Below, piece by piece: positions 62,553 to 64,000 of a stretch of DNA of 64,000 nt (positions within the stretch are counted from its first letter, which is position 1; each line of letters starts with the position of its first letter). The DNA comes from Mucilaginibacter galii. GTDB lineage: Bacteria; Bacteroidota; Bacteroidia; Sphingobacteriales; Sphingobacteriaceae. The stretch spans positions 92,220 through 156,219 of the forward strand of contig NZ_BMDO01000011.1 of assembly GCF_014635825.1 (NCBI RefSeq), read 5' to 3'. The translations under genes and the position numbers were made by a program. The notes under the pieces were generated by a model, which saw only the letters and a list, made by a program, of their open reading frames with translations, searched no databases and was not told where the DNA came from.

Positions 62553-63842
62553 ATGAAACCAACCTTTGAAAATCAATATACAGAACAGCGTCATTCCGAA
62601 GAAATAGATGATATCATCAAATCGCCGCCGAATTGGTTGATGCGCTTCGGAGCAGTTTCATTTTTAACCGTTCTATCATTGATGATTGTTGTGTCTTATT
62701 TTTTGCGTTATCCAGATATTGTCAAAACGAAATTGAAGATAGTTTCGGAAAACGCACCAAAGTCAGTAACCGCGAAGGTTGGCGGCAGATTGGAGAAGCT
62801 GCTAGTTGCAGAAAATGAAGTAGTTCGACAAGGTCAGCCATTGGCCTATCTAGAGTCTACCGGCCGACATCAGCATGTTCAAGAATTGTTCCTATTATTG
62901 GAAGAGTTGAAGTTGAAAGCGCAGCACAATAGTATTCCCGTCAACCTAAATCTTCCTCAAGATTTTAATTTAGGTGAATTGCAAATACCTTATCAAACTT
63001 TCTCTCAAAATTACCTCACTTACTGCGCTTCAATGACTCATGGTTTGTCCGGTCAAAAAGCAACCTTTTTACAGAAAGACTTATTTAATTTACATAAGCA
63101 GCAGATACAATTAATTTTTCAAAAACAGCTCCAGGAGAAAAATCTCAGGTTAGCTGCTCAAGATTATGAAATGAATCGGCAACTTTACCAAGAAAAGGCG
63201 GAAACCCCTGCGGAATTCAGAGCAGCTGAGACTCGATATTTGGCCAGCCAAAGCCCTTTGGCACAGACCGAAGCAGCTATGCTCAGTGTTACCTCCGCAT
63301 ACACTGCGAAGCAGAAAGATCTTTTCGAACTACAAAATCAAATGAATGATGAAAAGCTGAAATTCGTCCAATCGTTAAATAGTCTTATTAGTCAGGCTCA
63401 AGAATGGCGGGAGAAGTACGAATTGAAGGCTTCTGAAAATGGACGCATTTCTTATGCGGGAATAATTCAGGAAAATCAGCTAATTACTTTAGGGCAGGAA
63501 GTATTTTCGATCAATCCCCGACGAAGCGCTTTTTTTGGCGAGATGCCGATACCACAAGATAATATGGGCAAAGTCAGGCGGGGGCAACAAGTACTTATAA
63601 AATTGAGAAGCTATCCCTATGAAGAGTATGGCTTTATCCGCGGGAAAATAATTCAAATCAATGATGTTCCGGTCAACGACAGCATTTTTCTAAGTAAAGT
63701 CTCGTTCAAACTTAGCGGTAGAACAGATTTGAAAAGACCAATCCTACTCAAGTCTGGTATGCAAGCTGACGCTGAAATTGTGACAGAGGAGGCCTCTGTG
63801 TTGCAAAGGTTAATCCGGGGTATTTTGAAAAATATAAAATAG
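62553..63842 (+). CDS. HlyD-type periplasmic adaptor of the exporter
   Basis: 429 residues: a short cytoplasmic N-terminus, one membrane helix (FGAVSFLTVLSLMIVVSYFL), a first lipoyl half ENAPKSVTAKVGGRLEKLLV with ENEVVRQGQPLAYL, a long coiled-coil hairpin (about 125-290), a second lipoyl half KASENGRISYAG and a beta-barrel region with GQQVLIKLRSYPYEEYGFIR. It links the C39 ABC exporter to TolC. It starts 2 bases after the exporter stop. Nothing else is complete before the window ends. Confidence 0.95.
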   Translation: MKPTFENQYTEQRHSEEIDDIIKSPPNWLMRFGAVSFLTVLSLMIVVSYFLRYPDIVKTKLKIVSENAPKSVTAKVGGRLEKLLVAENEVVRQGQPLAYLESTGRHQHVQELFLLLEELKLKAQHNSIPVNLNLPQDFNLGELQIPYQTFSQNYLTYCASMTHGLSGQKATFLQKDLFNLHKQQIQLIFQKQLQEKNLRLAAQDYEMNRQLYQEKAETPAEFRAAETRYLASQSPLAQTEAAMLSVTSAYTAKQKDLFELQNQMNDEKLKFVQSLNSLISQAQEWREKYELKASENGRISYAGIIQENQLITLGQEVFSINPRRSAFFGEMPIPQDNMGKVRRGQQVLIKLRSYPYEEYGFIRGKIIQINDVPVNDSIFLSKVSFKLSGRTDLKRPILLKSGMQADAEIVTEEASVLQRLIRGILKNIK

Positions 63843-63896
63843 TTCTAATAATTCGATTTATAATACAATCTCTAAAGTAATGTTGATATTCCGGGG

Positions 63897-64000
63897 ATGT
63901 TGACCACCTAATTCCGTGGCAAAGTGACCAGGCGATTAGCTGGCGAACGATAGCAGCGAGAGCTGTAAAAGCGTTTTCAAAGTTAGTTATTAAAAGTGGT
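63897..64000. mobile_element. Possible end of an IS21-family element, cut by window edge
   Basis: TGTTGACCACCTAATTCCG followed closely by AAAGTGACCAGGCGATTA resembles the repeated TGACC(A/C)-ATTCCG blocks found at the ends of IS21-type elements in Bacteroidetes. The transposase genes would lie to the right of the window. Recognition is from memory of the motif style only. Confidence 0.35.

Noticed and set aside
1..64000. CRISPR arrays, rRNA operons, full tRNAs, riboswitches
   Set aside because: No regularly spaced repeats, rRNA-like sequence or recognisable riboswitch core was found by eye in the window.

Overview
The window reads as chromosomal DNA of a glycan-degrading soil or plant-associated Bacteroidetes. 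Two SusC-type receptors, a SusD lipoprotein, many secreted glycosidases, a TAnnTTTG-type promoter and Bacteroidetes-style RiPP and VKOR proteins point to Sphingobacteriaceae (Mucilaginibacter/Pedobacter-like). The genus is inference; no rRNA or other marker gene is present.

Left part (1-9.5 kb): the start of a SusC receptor gene cut by the window edge, then an L-fucose-type catabolic operon (SDR dehydrogenase, L-fuconate dehydratase, sodium:solute symporter), a divergent AraC regulator and a GH95-like glycosidase. Next (9.7-15.5 kb) is a complete trans-4-hydroxyproline operon: Pyr4H2C deaminase, alpha-ketoglutarate semialdehyde dehydrogenase, 4-hydroxyproline epimerase and D-hydroxyproline oxidase/dehydrogenase, with an AraC regulator upstream and a terminator at the end. 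A decayed GH127 (beta-L-arabinofuranosidase-type) gene and an Xaa-Pro aminopeptidase follow. From 18 to 36 kb lies a polysaccharide utilization locus on the minus strand: SusC, SusD, GH30, two-domain GH43, GH2, an S9 prolyl-type peptidase and a second GH2. Taken together, the region looks built for hydroxyproline-rich plant glycoproteins (arabinogalactan proteins or extensins): glycan removal, proline-directed peptide cleavage, then hydroxyproline, fucose and arabinose use.

Middle (36.5-39.3 kb): an uncharacterised protein with a possible clan CE (YopJ/Ulp1-like) catalytic triad, an SGNH hydrolase, gene scraps, and the 3' part of a tRNA-Asn with its terminator. That truncated tRNA is best read as the attachment-site repeat at the left end of an integrative element whose tyrosine recombinase begins at 39527.

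Right part (39.5-64 kb, inside the element and visibly more AT-rich): integrase, a YhcG/DUF1016 nuclease, and a large RiPP-type cluster. It has a full-length LanB dehydratase, a double-glycine precursor peptide with eight cysteines in its 38-residue core, a VKOR-thioredoxin oxidase with a degenerate C39-like domain, a SpaB_C-like stand-alone protein and a C39 ABC exporter with HlyD and TolC partners. Mixed in are a sulfotransferase, a DUF2061-APS kinase (PAPS supply), a PLOD-type glycosyltransferase, GT61, GT2 and a carbamoyltransferase. No LanC cyclase is visible. The working hypothesis is a secreted cysteine-rich peptide, dehydrated and/or disulfide-bonded and possibly decorated with a sulfated, carbamoylated glycan. 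I know of no described system with this combination. The element continues past the right edge, where a possible IS21-type end begins.
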